Position numbers and translations under genes: made by a program. From NCBI GenBank assembly GCA_007125165.1, contig SLDV01000024.1, positions 1 through 38,679 of the forward strand: 38,679 nt of DNA. Direction: 5' to 3'. The first letter of the stretch is position 1. Every line of letters starts with the position of its first letter. Positions 14,887-23,128 of this stretch are shown here, in pieces. The notes beneath the pieces are model-generated. The model made no database searches. It was not told where the DNA came from and saw nothing but the letters and a program-made list of their open reading frames with translations. This DNA comes from Geobacteraceae bacterium. Its GTDB lineage: Bacteria; Desulfobacterota; Desulfuromonadia; Desulfuromonadales; Geopsychrobacteraceae.

Positions 14887-15933
14887 ATGTTCAATATTTT
14901 TGATGCGTTCCTGGGGTTGTTTTCCAATGATCTGGCTATTGATCTGGGTACTGCCAATACCCTGGTTTACATGCGTGGCAAGGGAGTTGTGGTCAGCGAA
15001 CCTTCCGTCGTCGCTGTACAGACCGGTGCTGCGGGACAGCGCCGGGTACTGGCTGTCGGCACGGATGCCAAGGAGATGCTTGGTCGTACTCCCGGCAGTA
15101 TTGTTGCTATCAGGCCGATGAAAGACGGCGTTATTGCTGACTTTGACTACGCCGAAGAGATGTTGCGTTATTTTATCCGCAAGGTCCACAACCGCAAAAA
15201 TCTGGTGCGTCCACGAATTGTTATCTGTGTGCCTTCAGGAATTACTCAAGTGGAAAAACGCGCTGTGCGTGAGTCAGCCGAGTCGGCAGGCGCACGCGAG
15301 GTGTATCTGATTGAGGAACCGATGGCTGCCGCTATTGGTGCCGGGCTCCCAATCACCGAAGCTTCGGGGAATCTTATTGTCGACATCGGTGGCGGAACAA
15401 CCGAAGTTGCTGTTATCTCACTGGCCGGTATTGTCTATGCGCAGAGTGTCCGGGTCGGTGGAGACAAGCTTGATGATGCTATTGTTCAATATATCAAGCG
15501 CAAATACAATCTGCTGATTGGTGAGCGCACGGCAGAAATGGTCAAGATCGGTATCGGTAATGTTTATTCTGACGGTGGTGACACCGCAACAATGGATGTC
15601 AAAGGACGCGACCTGGTCAGCGGTATTCCCAAAACCCTGACAGTCAATTCTGATGAGATTCGTGAAGCCATGTCAGAGCCGATCAGCACCATTATAGAAG
15701 CGGTCAGGATCACCCTGGAACGCACACCACCGGAATTGGCAGCGGACATTGTTGATAAGGGGATTGTCCTCGCCGGAGGCGGAGCATATCTGAAAAACCT
15801 TGATCTGCTGCTACGCGAAGAAACCGGCTTGCCGGTTTTGATTGCAGAGGATCCTCTTTCCTGCGTCGTACTAGGTTCAGGTGCTGTTCTTGATCAGCTC
15901 GATCTGCTCAGACAGGTTTCGGTATCTTCCTGA
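14887..15933 (+). CDS. mreB: rod shape-determining actin homologue
   Basis: MreB polymerises on the inner membrane and orients lateral wall synthesis. The protein has the actin-fold loops [18 protein letters not shown] (phosphate 1), [18 protein letters not shown] (phosphate 2) and [15 protein letters not shown] (adenosine). The membrane-binding hydrophobic N-terminus is [13 protein letters not shown]. At 348 residues it equals E. coli MreB (347). It leads the mreB-mreC-mreD-mrdA-rodA cluster, but a 182-base gap with several inverted repeats separates it from mreC, which may let MreB be made at a higher level. Confidence 0.97.
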   Translation: MFNIFDAFLGLFSNDLAIDLGTANTLVYMRGKGVVVSEPSVVAVQTGAAGQRRVLAVGTDAKEMLGRTPGSIVAIRPMKDGVIADFDYAEEMLRYFIRKVHNRKNLVRPRIVICVPSGITQVEKRAVRESAESAGAREVYLIEEPMAAAIGAGLPITEASGNLIVDIGGGTTEVAVISLAGIVYAQSVRVGGDKLDDAIVQYIKRKYNLLIGERTAEMVKIGIGNVYSDGGDTATMDVKGRDLVSGIPKTLTVNSDEIREAMSEPISTIIEAVRITLERTPPELAADIVDKGIVLAGGGAYLKNLDLLLREETGLPVLIAEDPLSCVVLGSGAVLDQLDLLRQVSVSS

Positions 15934-15967
15934 GCACTGTTGAGTCTCATGCTGAAGATTGTACTCG

Positions 15968-15993
15968 CTGGGAGGGTCGATGGATCCTCCCAG
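15968..15993 (+). terminator. hairpin after mreB, possible partial terminator
   Basis: CTGGGAGG (15968-15975) and CCTCCCAG (15986-15993) form an 8-bp stem with a 10-base loop, followed by the T-rich stretch TCTGTTTTC. The tail is too interrupted for a strong terminator; an attenuator or RNA-stability role between mreB and mreC is likelier. Confidence 0.45.
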
Positions 15994-16025
15994 TCTGTTT
16001 TCAGCTTGATGCAATCTTTTCCATC

Positions 16026-16054
16026 TAGTGTTCATCCGGAAGCACTGGATGAAC
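16026..16054. repeat. degenerate copy of an AGTG-N(3)-ATCCGG hairpin repeat
   Basis: TAGTGTTCATCCGG...GGATGAACA: arms GTTCATCC (16030-16037) and GGATGAAC (16047-16054) form an 8-bp inverted repeat. Its left end resembles the repeats at 34391 and 34450 (AGTGCCTATCCGG, AGTGTTTATCC). A further imperfect palindrome around TTTCCG-GA-CGGAAA lies at 16078-16103, just before mreC. Confidence 0.5.
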
Positions 16055-16115
16055 ATAATGCAGTTTCCGAACTGGAAATGGTTGTTTTCCGGACGGAAAC
16101 CATCTAGGTTGTCGG

Positions 16116-16934
16116 ATGCGTGATCTGCTGAGTCGCTACCGGTTTTCTCTGCTGGCAATGGTCGTATTGCTCGCTTCACTGATTCTCTATTCCTATAATA
16201 TTCGACAAAAATCTACCACAACATTTTTTGAACGTGCTGTTTTGTCCGTTGTCGCCCCCTTTCAGTTGGGTATAGACAGTACTGCGACAGCCGTCATGGC
16301 AGCATGGAATGACTATCTGTGGTTGATTGAGACGCGCCGGCGCAATGTTCAGCTCGAAACAGAAAACCGGGAATTGCGCGCCCGCCTTGAGCTGCTCGAC
16401 GAAATATCATTGCAGAACCAGCGCTTGCGTAAACTCCTTGCTTTCGTTGATGATCTTGATCGCGCCGCCCTGCCGGCTCTGGTTATTGGCGAAGATGTGA
16501 CCCCCTGGTCGCGCACGATTGTTATCAACAAGGGGACCAGATCTGGCTTGCGTCAGGGGTTGGCCGTTGTCGCCTCTGAAGGAGTAGTCGGGCGAGTGAT
16601 TAAAACCTCCGCTCACAGTTCGCGCGTGCTGCTGATTACCGACCCATCGTCAGCAGTGGCGACCCTTGTTCAGCGTACCCGGTCGCGCGGGGTTTCACGA
16701 GGACGTGGCGATCGATTGACAGTGGAGTATGTGGAGCAGGATGCAGATATTCAAAAAGGTGATCTGCTCGTGACTTCCGGTATGGGGGGCATTTTTCCCA
16801 AGGGTCTCCCACTGGGGCGAGTGGTCGCTGTCCAGCAGGATCATTTTGACCTGTTTCAGCGCATCGAGGCTGCTCCTTCTGCGGACTTCAGTCGTCTCGA
16901 AGAGGTGCTCGTCATTCTGGGTGATGACCGATGA
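16116..16934 (+). CDS. mreC: rod shape-determining protein MreC
   Basis: MreC is a bitopic scaffold linking MreB inside the cell to PBP2 and the wall machinery in the periplasm. The 272-residue product has one transmembrane helix (residues 10-28, LLAMVVLLASLILYSY) and a coiled-coil (about 60-100, WLIETRRRNVQLETENRELRARL). The double beta-barrel domain has VIGEDVTPWSRTIVINKGTRSGLRQGL, VVASEGVVGRVI and VTSGMGGIFPKGLPLGRV, all highly typical. The ribosome site before ATG 16116 is weak. Its end overlaps mreD by four bases (ATGA). Confidence 0.94.
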   Translation: MRDLLSRYRFSLLAMVVLLASLILYSYNIRQKSTTTFFERAVLSVVAPFQLGIDSTATAVMAAWNDYLWLIETRRRNVQLETENRELRARLELLDEISLQNQRLRKLLAFVDDLDRAALPALVIGEDVTPWSRTIVINKGTRSGLRQGLAVVASEGVVGRVIKTSAHSSRVLLITDPSSAVATLVQRTRSRGVSRGRGDRLTVEYVEQDADIQKGDLLVTSGMGGIFPKGLPLGRVVAVQQDHFDLFQRIEAAPSADFSRLEEVLVILGDDR

Positions 16935-17461
16935 GACACTGCCTTGTCTATATTGCTATTGCAATTGTTTTCCTGCTGTTGCAGGGCACGTTTTTGCCGT
17001 TGATGCTGACACCTCAATGGCGTCCCAACATCATCCTGATTCTGGTGCTGATTCTTGGAGTCAGGGAAAAGCCGTTACCGGCCATGATGACGGTTCTCCT
17101 CATCGGAGCCTTGCAGGACAGCCTCGGCGGAACGACAGTAGGGCTTCATATTTCTGTCTGTCTGGCCGTTTTTATACTGACCCGACTGACGGCCGAAAGA
17201 CTTAATGTTGAAAGTCCGGCGTTGCTTGTGCTGATGCTCATCGGCGCCAACCTGACTTATGGGTTGCTGGTTGCTTTTATCATGACGACCTTTGCCGAGA
17301 TGGGAACGATACTTTATCTGCTGGTGACAGCTCTGCCCCAGCAGACGCTGAGCACACTCTTTGTGTTTTTCGTGCTGATGGTATTGCTTCCCGGCTGGTT
17401 GCTTAGTGGTACAACACAGACAGACAAAAACGGCCGACTTTATCGCGGAGAGCAATCGTGA
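16931..17461 (+). CDS. mreD: rod shape-determining protein MreD
   Basis: MreD is a small polytopic membrane protein of the elongasome. The 176-residue product is strongly hydrophobic with about five transmembrane stretches (LVYIAIAIVFLLLQGTFLP; PNIILILVLILGV; MMTVLLIGALQDSL; ALLVLMLIGANLTYGLLVAFI; LFVFFVLMVLLPGWLLSG). The sequence is weakly conserved, so the call leans on its place between mreC and mrdA. ATGA overlap with mreC and GTGA overlap with mrdA point to translational coupling. Confidence 0.88.
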   Translation: MRHCLVYIAIAIVFLLLQGTFLPLMLTPQWRPNIILILVLILGVREKPLPAMMTVLLIGALQDSLGGTTVGLHISVCLAVFILTRLTAERLNVESPALLVLMLIGANLTYGLLVAFIMTTFAEMGTILYLLVTALPQQTLSTLFVFFVLMVLLPGWLLSGTTQTDKNGRLYRGEQS

Positions 17462-19296
17462 CGTTGAAGATTAAATGGACGGATCTTCCCAGTGTGCAAC
17501 GGCGCTTTGTTCTTTATACTCTGGCCGCGACACTGGTGTTCTTGTTGCTGTTACTGCGTCTTTGGTATCTGCAGGTGATCAGTTACGAAGAATTGTTCGA
17601 GCGTTCAGTGCGTAACCGTACCCGCATGTTGATAACTGAGGCACCGCGAGGACCGGTTTATGACCGCAACGGAATGCTGCTGGTTGATAACCGCCCAGCG
17701 TTCCAGATATCGGTGATGAGGCAGGATATCGTCAATCGTGACGAGCTTTTTCAGCGCCTGTCTGTGCTGCTGGATGTTGATGTCGACAGTCTTGTCATGC
17801 GCTGGCAGGAGGGTTTGCGTCTGCCGGCCTATCGCCCTGTTCCGTTGGTGATTGATGTTGATCGTGAACTGGTAGAACTGGTTCAGGAAAACAGTATCGA
17901 TCTGCCCGGTGTACTGATCGAAGTGCGACCGGTTCGGGATTATCCTGACCCCGATGCTGTAGCTCACGTGATCGGTTATCTTGGTGAAATAACCGAGCAG
18001 GAACTGAGAAATTCTCGGCCCGGCGCATATCGCGGCGGTGATCTGGTCGGCAAGATGGCTCTGGAGAGGGCCTATGAAGAGTCTCTGAAAGGGGACAAAG
18101 GGCAACAGCTGATTGAAGTTGATGTGCAGGGCCGCCTTTTGCGCATGCTTCAGACGCAGGCCGCTGAGCCGGGTAGCAAGGTTTATCTCACTATTGATCT
18201 GGAACTGCAACAGGCCGCAATAGAAGCTTTTGGTGATCGTGCCGGGGCAGCAGTGGCCCTTGATGTTCATTCCGGTGAAGTGTTGGCAATGGTCAGCCTG
18301 CCGACTTACAACCCGGCTCAGTTTGCCCGAGGTATCAGCGCTGATGAATGGCGCGCCTTGACAGGGGACCGGCGCAATCCGTTGCAGAACAAGGCAATCA
18401 CTGCTCTTTATCCGCCCGCATCGACCTTTAAAATGCTGGTTGCCCTGGCTGCCATGCGTGCAGGCATTGCCACGGCAGACCGGGTTATTCAATGCGATGG
18501 CGCTCTGGTTGTGGGAGACTCGCGCTTTCGTTGCTGGAAGCGTGAAGGACATGGCGCCACCAACCTGAAAAAGGCGTTACGGGAAAGTTGTGATGTCTGG
18601 TTTTATCAGGTTGGACTGGAACTCGGTATTGACAGACTGGCAGCTGCGGCGGAGGAGTTCGGTCTCGGATCAACCCTGGGCTTTTCCCTTCCCGGTGAGC
18701 GCGCCGGAACGATGCCGTCACGCGAATGGAAGCGTCTTCAGTTCAATCAGCCCTGGTATGCCGGCGAAACTGTTATCGCTGCCATCGGACAGGGATATGT
18801 GTTGACTACCCCGCTCCAGTTAGCCGTTATGACCGCCGCCATGGTTAATGGCGGGAAGGTGCTCAAACCGCAGATTGTTGATCGTATTGAAGACTGGGAT
18901 GGTTATCAGACCCGCCTGTTCGAACCGCAACTGATCCGTCAGCTCGATTATACTCCCGAGCAGTTGCGGATGATCGATGACGGGATGGTGGCAGTTGTCA
19001 ATGAGTTGCGTGGTACCGGTCGCCGGGCTCACCTGGACGAGATCAAGATTGGCGGTAAAACCGGCACGTCGCAGGTTATCCGGCGTTTAAGTGACGAAGA
19101 AGAAGAATTGCTTACCGGCGATGAATACATTCCTTATCGACATCGTTCCCATGCTCTGTTTGTTGCCTACGCTCCGGCAGAAGATCCGCAGATTGCTGTG
19201 GCTGTTGTTGTTGAACACGGACAGTCGGGAGGGCAGGTAGCGGCCCCCATCGCCCGGGATATGATCAGTCGCTATTTCGAGCATAAAGATGAATAG
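17458..19296 (+). CDS. mrdA: penicillin-binding protein 2 (elongasome transpeptidase)
   Basis: PBP2 cross-links new peptidoglycan during rod elongation. After a single N-terminal transmembrane helix (about residues 18-38, LYTLAATLVFLLLLLRLWYL) comes the dimerisation/pedestal domain (NRTRMLITEAPRGPVYDRNG). The transpeptidase domain has all three active-site motifs: STFK (the nucleophile serine in PPASTFKML), SCD (RESCDVWFYQ) and KTG (GGKTGTSQV). Length 612 is close to E. coli PBP2 (633). It begins at a GTG overlapping the mreD stop and is followed by its partner rodA after 11 bases. Confidence 0.96.
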   Translation: MTLKIKWTDLPSVQRRFVLYTLAATLVFLLLLLRLWYLQVISYEELFERSVRNRTRMLITEAPRGPVYDRNGMLLVDNRPAFQISVMRQDIVNRDELFQRLSVLLDVDVDSLVMRWQEGLRLPAYRPVPLVIDVDRELVELVQENSIDLPGVLIEVRPVRDYPDPDAVAHVIGYLGEITEQELRNSRPGAYRGGDLVGKMALERAYEESLKGDKGQQLIEVDVQGRLLRMLQTQAAEPGSKVYLTIDLELQQAAIEAFGDRAGAAVALDVHSGEVLAMVSLPTYNPAQFARGISADEWRALTGDRRNPLQNKAITALYPPASTFKMLVALAAMRAGIATADRVIQCDGALVVGDSRFRCWKREGHGATNLKKALRESCDVWFYQVGLELGIDRLAAAAEEFGLGSTLGFSLPGERAGTMPSREWKRLQFNQPWYAGETVIAAIGQGYVLTTPLQLAVMTAAMVNGGKVLKPQIVDRIEDWDGYQTRLFEPQLIRQLDYTPEQLRMIDDGMVAVVNELRGTGRRAHLDEIKIGGKTGTSQVIRRLSDEEEELLTGDEYIPYRHRSHALFVAYAPAEDPQIAVAVVVEHGQSGGQVAAPIARDMISRYFEHKDE

Positions 19297-19307
19297 GGGA
19301 GCAATCG

Positions 19308-20405
19308 ATGTTTGATCGTCGACTGATATATCATTTTGAGTGGGTTCTGCTGTTGACCGTGTTGCTGCTTGCCGGCATTGGTATCATCAACCTGTACAGC
19401 GCCACAGCGAACTGGACCTACGGAGCCCCGCCGCTGTATATAAAACAGCTTGTCTGGCTCGGCAGCGGCCTGGTTGTTGCGCTGCTGGTCTGCCTGTTTG
19501 ACTATCGTCACCTGCAATATCTGGCTGTTCACAGTTATCTGGTTGGCGTTGGTCTGCTGATCGCTGTAGCCTTGCTCGGGCATACCACCATGGGGGCGAC
19601 ACGCTGGATTCATCTGGGCTTTATCAACGTGCAGCCAAGTGAAGTCATTAAGGTGGCCATCATTCTGCTCTTCGCGCGACTTCTGTCAAAAACGGCATCA
19701 CCGCAGGGTTTCGGCATGAAGGACCTGTGGCGCCCGTTCCTGTGGCTGCTGCTGCCGACCGTGCTGATTCTCAAACAGCCTGATCTGGGGACGTCGGTGA
19801 TGGTGGTGCTCATCGCGTTATCCATGCTGATGTTCGCAGGATTGCGGCGCGCCACGACAATCTGGCTTTCTTTGCTTGCCCTGGTGACGCTGGTCATGAG
19901 CTGGTTTGGTCTGCATGATTATCAACGTGCCCGGGTGAGGACTTTTTTAAACCCCGAGGCGGATCCATTGGGTAGCGGCTACCATATTATCCAGTCAAAA
20001 ATTGCCGTCGGTAGCGGTGGTCTGTTCGGTAAGGGGTTTCTGGAGGGGACCCAGGCCCAATTGTCTTTTCTTCCTGAACGGCACACCGATTTTGCTTTTT
20101 CTGTTTTTGCCGAAGAGTGGGGTTTTGTCGGCTGCCTGCTGCTGCTGCTGCTCTATCTGTTTCTCGTCGCCTGGGGGATGTACATAGCACGTCAGGCCAG
20201 TGATCAGTTCGGGCTTTTTCTCGCTGTCGGGGTGACAGCCATGTTCTTCTGGCACATTGTTGTAAATCTGGCCATGGTGATCGGATTGCTCCCGGTGGTG
20301 GGGGTGCCGCTACCGTTTTTTTCCTACGGTGGCACGAGTATGGTCACCATGATGATCGGGGTGGGGTTATTGATGAATGTTAGTATGCGGCGTTTCATGT
20401 TCTGA
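19308..20405 (+). CDS. rodA: rod-shape SEDS peptidoglycan glycosyltransferase
   Basis: RodA polymerises lipid II glycans and works as a complex with PBP2. The 365-residue protein has about ten transmembrane segments and the SEDS signatures GATRWIHLGFINVQPSEVIKVA, LKQPDLGTSVMVV, GSGGLFGKGFLEGTQAQLSFLPERHTDFAF-type loop (catalytic-loop region) and PFFSYGGTSMV near the C-terminus. Length equals E. coli RodA (370). ATG 19308 follows a strong GGGGAG site. It closes the cell-shape operon; no clear terminator follows, only a repeat-rich gap. Confidence 0.96.
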   Translation: MFDRRLIYHFEWVLLLTVLLLAGIGIINLYSATANWTYGAPPLYIKQLVWLGSGLVVALLVCLFDYRHLQYLAVHSYLVGVGLLIAVALLGHTTMGATRWIHLGFINVQPSEVIKVAIILLFARLLSKTASPQGFGMKDLWRPFLWLLLPTVLILKQPDLGTSVMVVLIALSMLMFAGLRRATTIWLSLLALVTLVMSWFGLHDYQRARVRTFLNPEADPLGSGYHIIQSKIAVGSGGLFGKGFLEGTQAQLSFLPERHTDFAFSVFAEEWGFVGCLLLLLLYLFLVAWGMYIARQASDQFGLFLAVGVTAMFFWHIVVNLAMVIGLLPVVGVPLPFFSYGGTSMVTMMIGVGLLMNVSMRRFMF

Positions 20406-20406
20406 T

Positions 20407-20528
20407 GGCGTCGCAAAAACTCACCAACTGCTGCGCTGCTGCCATCATTTTACTGCTTCAACGTACAAAGTTAAGCCTCATAGATCGACAATTGCGCGCC
20501 TTGCCTCTGCCGTTTTTTGCTTACTGAC
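20407..20528. repeat. probable dispersed repeat element with GCAAAAAC ends
   Basis: This gene-free segment after rodA begins with GGCGTCGCAAAAAC and ends with GTTTTTTGCTTAC, forming rough inverted ends about 120 bases apart around CTGCTGCGCTGCTGCC and GCGCGCCTTGCC. The form resembles REP/MITE-like intergenic elements seen in related genomes. This is a recollection of pattern, not a search. No transposase or ORF is inside. Confidence 0.45.
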
Positions 20529-20560
20529 CCGGTGTTTAAATATCTGAATCCTGCGTTGGT

Positions 20561-20588
20561 GTAGGGGCGCGATGAATCGCGCCCCTAC
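20561..20588. repeat. perfect 12-bp inverted repeat (GTAGGGGCGCGA type)
   Basis: GTAGGGGCGCGA (20561-20572), loop TGAA, TCGCGCCCCTAC (20577-20588). There is no T-run on either side, so it is not a classic terminator. Very similar hairpins are common as dispersed intergenic repeats in many bacteria. It can also form a very stable RNA end for rodA or rarA transcripts. Confidence 0.75.
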
Positions 20589-20598
20589 GGTTTCCTTG

Positions 20599-20722
20599 CG
20601 TAAGCATCTTGCTTGTGCGGCGTAAAATGCTACACCTCCGCGCAAATCCTTGACTTCCTTGACCTTGCGAAAAGTTGCTCGTTTCTACCCGAAAAAACAT
20701 TACGCCGTTGAACAAGCTTACG
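20599..20722. repeat. large imperfect inverted repeat next to the rarA 3' end
   Basis: The left arm CGTAAGCATCTTGCTTGTG...GGCGTAAAATG (20599-20629) matches the reverse complement of the right arm CATTACGCC...AACAAGCTTACG (20698-20722) with small gaps, enclosing about 70 bases. Together with the two repeats to its left it fills the whole 323-base rodA-rarA gap; I see no gene there. Confidence 0.5.
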
Positions 20723-20728
20723 TGAGTG

Positions 20729-22036
20729 CTAGCTCTTATTCCGCAACTGCTTTAGATGTTCAAGCCGTTCGCCGATAAGCTTTTCATAGCCACGATCGGT
20801 TGGTTGATAATATTGCTGGCCGGCCAGACAATCGGGAAGATGCTGCTGATCACTCACGGCAGCGGCAAAGTCATGGGCGTATTGATAGCCTTTGCCATAG
20901 TCGAGGGATTTCATCAGTGAGGTTGGTGCATTGCGCAGGTGCTTCGGTACCGGCAGTGCCCCCGATTTGCGGACTTCAGCAAGCGCCTTGCCGATGGCCA
21001 CATAACTGGCGTTGCTTTTGGGAGCGGTCGCCAGGTAAGTGACCGCCTGGGCCAGGCTGATGCGGGCCTCAGGCATACCGACAAAGTGAACGGCTTGTTG
21101 ACTGGCAATGGCCATTTGCAATGCCCGCGGATCGGCGTTGCCGATATCTTCGGAAGCAAAAATCACCATGCGTCTGACGATGAAGAGTGGCTCTTCTCCG
21201 GCTTCAAGCATTCGTGCCAACCAATAGACGGCAGCGTCCGGGTCTGAGCCGCGCAGGCTTTTGATGAAGGCGGAGATGACATTGTAGTGTTCATCGCCCC
21301 CTTTGTCATAGCTCAGAGCCCGGGCCTGCAACGCCTCTTCCATCAGGAGCAGATTGATCACCGGCCCGGCTTCCGCCAGAGCGGCATTTTCAAGTGCGCC
21401 CAGAGCAATACGCGCATCTCCGGCAGATTTTTCCGTGAGAAAGTCCATTGCCTCAGGGGTTATTGTCAGCTTGCTGGCGGCCAGTCCGTCGGCGCTGTTC
21501 AAGGCTCTGTCGACCAGTGCCCTGATGGCGTTGGGGTTCAAGGCTTCAAGAACAAAAACCCGTGATCGTGACAGCAGGGCCGAGTTGATTTCAAAGCTGG
21601 GATTTTCGGTCGTGGCGCCGATCAGGATAATGTCGCCGTTTTCAACCGCGGGCAGAAAGGCATCCTGTTGAGCTTTATTGAAACGATGGATTTCGTCAAC
21701 GAACAATAAGGTTTTGCGCTGGTGGTGAGCGCGTTGTGTACGGGCTTCCGCCATGATTTCGCGAACCTGTTTGAGGTTCCCCATTACTGCGGAGAAAAAA
21801 GTGAATCGACTTTGCGTACGCCGGGCAATGAGGTGTCCCAGAGTTGTTTTGCCGGTTCCGGGTGGTCCCCAGAAAATTGCTGAGGTGAGTTGGTCGGTTT
21901 CGATCAACTGACGCAGGAGTTTGCCCGGGCCGAGAAGATGCTCCTGGCCGACAAAATCGTCCAGCGTTCGTGGACGCATCCGTTCCGCCAGAGGGGTTAG
22001 GCGGTCATTGCGCGTACTTTGTTCAAACAGATCCAT
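20729..22036 (-). CDS. rarA: replication-associated recombination AAA+ ATPase (RarA/MgsA)
   Basis: RarA acts at stalled replication forks, together with SSB. Walker A is [15 protein letters not shown], Walker [20 protein letters not shown], sensor 1 [24 protein letters not shown], and the C-terminal tetramerisation domain holds [27 protein letters not shown] and [10 protein letters not shown] set the start at ATG 22036 ([22 protein letters not shown]) by comparison with the family. An in-frame ATG at 22078 would add 14 unlike residues. The length of about 435 fits (E. coli 447). It is a single minus-strand gene between plus-strand blocks. Confidence 0.94.
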   Translation of the reverse strand: MDLFEQSTRNDRLTPLAERMRPRTLDDFVGQEHLLGPGKLLRQLIETDQLTSAIFWGPPGTGKTTLGHLIARRTQSRFTFFSAVMGNLKQVREIMAEARTQRAHHQRKTLLFVDEIHRFNKAQQDAFLPAVENGDIILIGATTENPSFEINSALLSRSRVFVLEALNPNAIRALVDRALNSADGLAASKLTITPEAMDFLTEKSAGDARIALGALENAALAEAGPVINLLLMEEALQARALSYDKGGDEHYNVISAFIKSLRGSDPDAAVYWLARMLEAGEEPLFIVRRMVIFASEDIGNADPRALQMAIASQQAVHFVGMPEARISLAQAVTYLATAPKSNASYVAIGKALAEVRKSGALPVPKHLRNAPTSLMKSLDYGKGYQYAHDFAAAVSDQQHLPDCLAGQQYYQPTDRGYEKLIGERLEHLKQLRNKS

Positions 22037-22241
22037 GCGGAGCCCCGATTGCCCGTTCATCCGGTAATTCAGGCGCATACTCTAGCATGCTGATGGGCGA
22101 TTCACAACAACACTAGAAGGTGAATTAGGATAGACTTTGCGCTGGACTTTATGTTAGTTGTCCAAGGTTGGTCATTCTCGGCTTTTGATGTGAAATCAAC
22201 AGTTTCATGGAAAATAGTGATTATAGAAGGTATTCAATCTG

Positions 22242-23099
22242 ATGCTTAAAAAAATCGGTATTTACGCCAAAAAAAGTCATCCAGAAGTTGAGCAGATTAC
22301 CATGTTTGCCGCTCAGCGACTTGCCAGTGCGGGCATCGATGTTCTTATCGAAGATGGCCTGGCCGAGCAGATCGGTCAGGTGAACGGTTTTGCCGGAGAG
22401 GATATTCCGTCACAGGCCGATATGATTCTGGTTCTTGGTGGAGACGGCACCCTGATTTCGGTAGCCAGGCAGATCGGCGATCGTCAGGTCCCCATTGTCG
22501 GGGTCAACCTCGGCCAGCTCGGTTTTTTGACGGAAATTACCCGCGAGGAGCTGCCGGAGATGCTGGACAAGCTCATCGCCGGAGATTACAAGGTGTCGGA
22601 ACGCATGATGATTGATGCTTTCATTCATCGTGGTGACCAGATTGTCGGAAAATACACGGTGCTCAACGACGCGGTCATCAACAAAGGAGCTCTGGCGCGT
22701 ATTATTGATATGGAAACCTATGTTGACGGACGTCACTTAAGTACTTACAAGGCAGATGGTCTGATTATTTCCACCCCGACCGGATCGACAGGATACAGCC
22801 TTGCTGCCGGAGGCCCGATTATCTATCCCGAGATCAACAGCCTGCTGATTACTCCTATCTGTCCTCATATGCTGACCAACCGTCCGGTTGTAGTCTGGAG
22901 CCGATCTATTATCGAGATCGAGGTCAAATTTCAGGAGGACGTGGTGTTTTTTACTGCTGACGGTCAGGTTGGCCACAAGTTGCTCCCCGGTGATCGGGTA
23001 GAGGTGCGTCGCTCCGAAACCCGAACCCGCCTGGTCAGCAGTCCATCCCGTGAGTATTTTCAGATCTTGCGCACCAAGTTGAGCTGGGGAGAGCGCTAG
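22242..23099 (+). CDS. nadK: NAD kinase
   Basis: NadK phosphorylates NAD to NADP. The catalytic GGDGT motif is in LVLGGDGTLISVARQ, with NDAVINKG (NAD-binding NE/D region) and ADGLIISTPTGSTGYSLAAGGPII, the strongest family signature. Its 285 residues are typical (E. coli 292). ATG 22242 follows AGAAGG. It is 30 bases upstream of recN, the same order found in many proteobacteria and firmicutes. Confidence 0.96.
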   Translation: MLKKIGIYAKKSHPEVEQITMFAAQRLASAGIDVLIEDGLAEQIGQVNGFAGEDIPSQADMILVLGGDGTLISVARQIGDRQVPIVGVNLGQLGFLTEITREELPEMLDKLIAGDYKVSERMMIDAFIHRGDQIVGKYTVLNDAVINKGALARIIDMETYVDGRHLSTYKADGLIISTPTGSTGYSLAAGGPIIYPEINSLLITPICPHMLTNRPVVVWSRSIIEIEVKFQEDVVFFTADGQVGHKLLPGDRVEVRRSETRTRLVSSPSREYFQILRTKLSWGER

Positions 23100-23128
23100 C
23101 CGATGCAGTTACGGGAGTTTGTTGCCGG

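Noticed and set aside
20407-20728. CRISPR array or insertion sequence in the rodA-rarA gap
   Set aside because: No regularly spaced direct repeats and no transposase frame; only inverted repeats.
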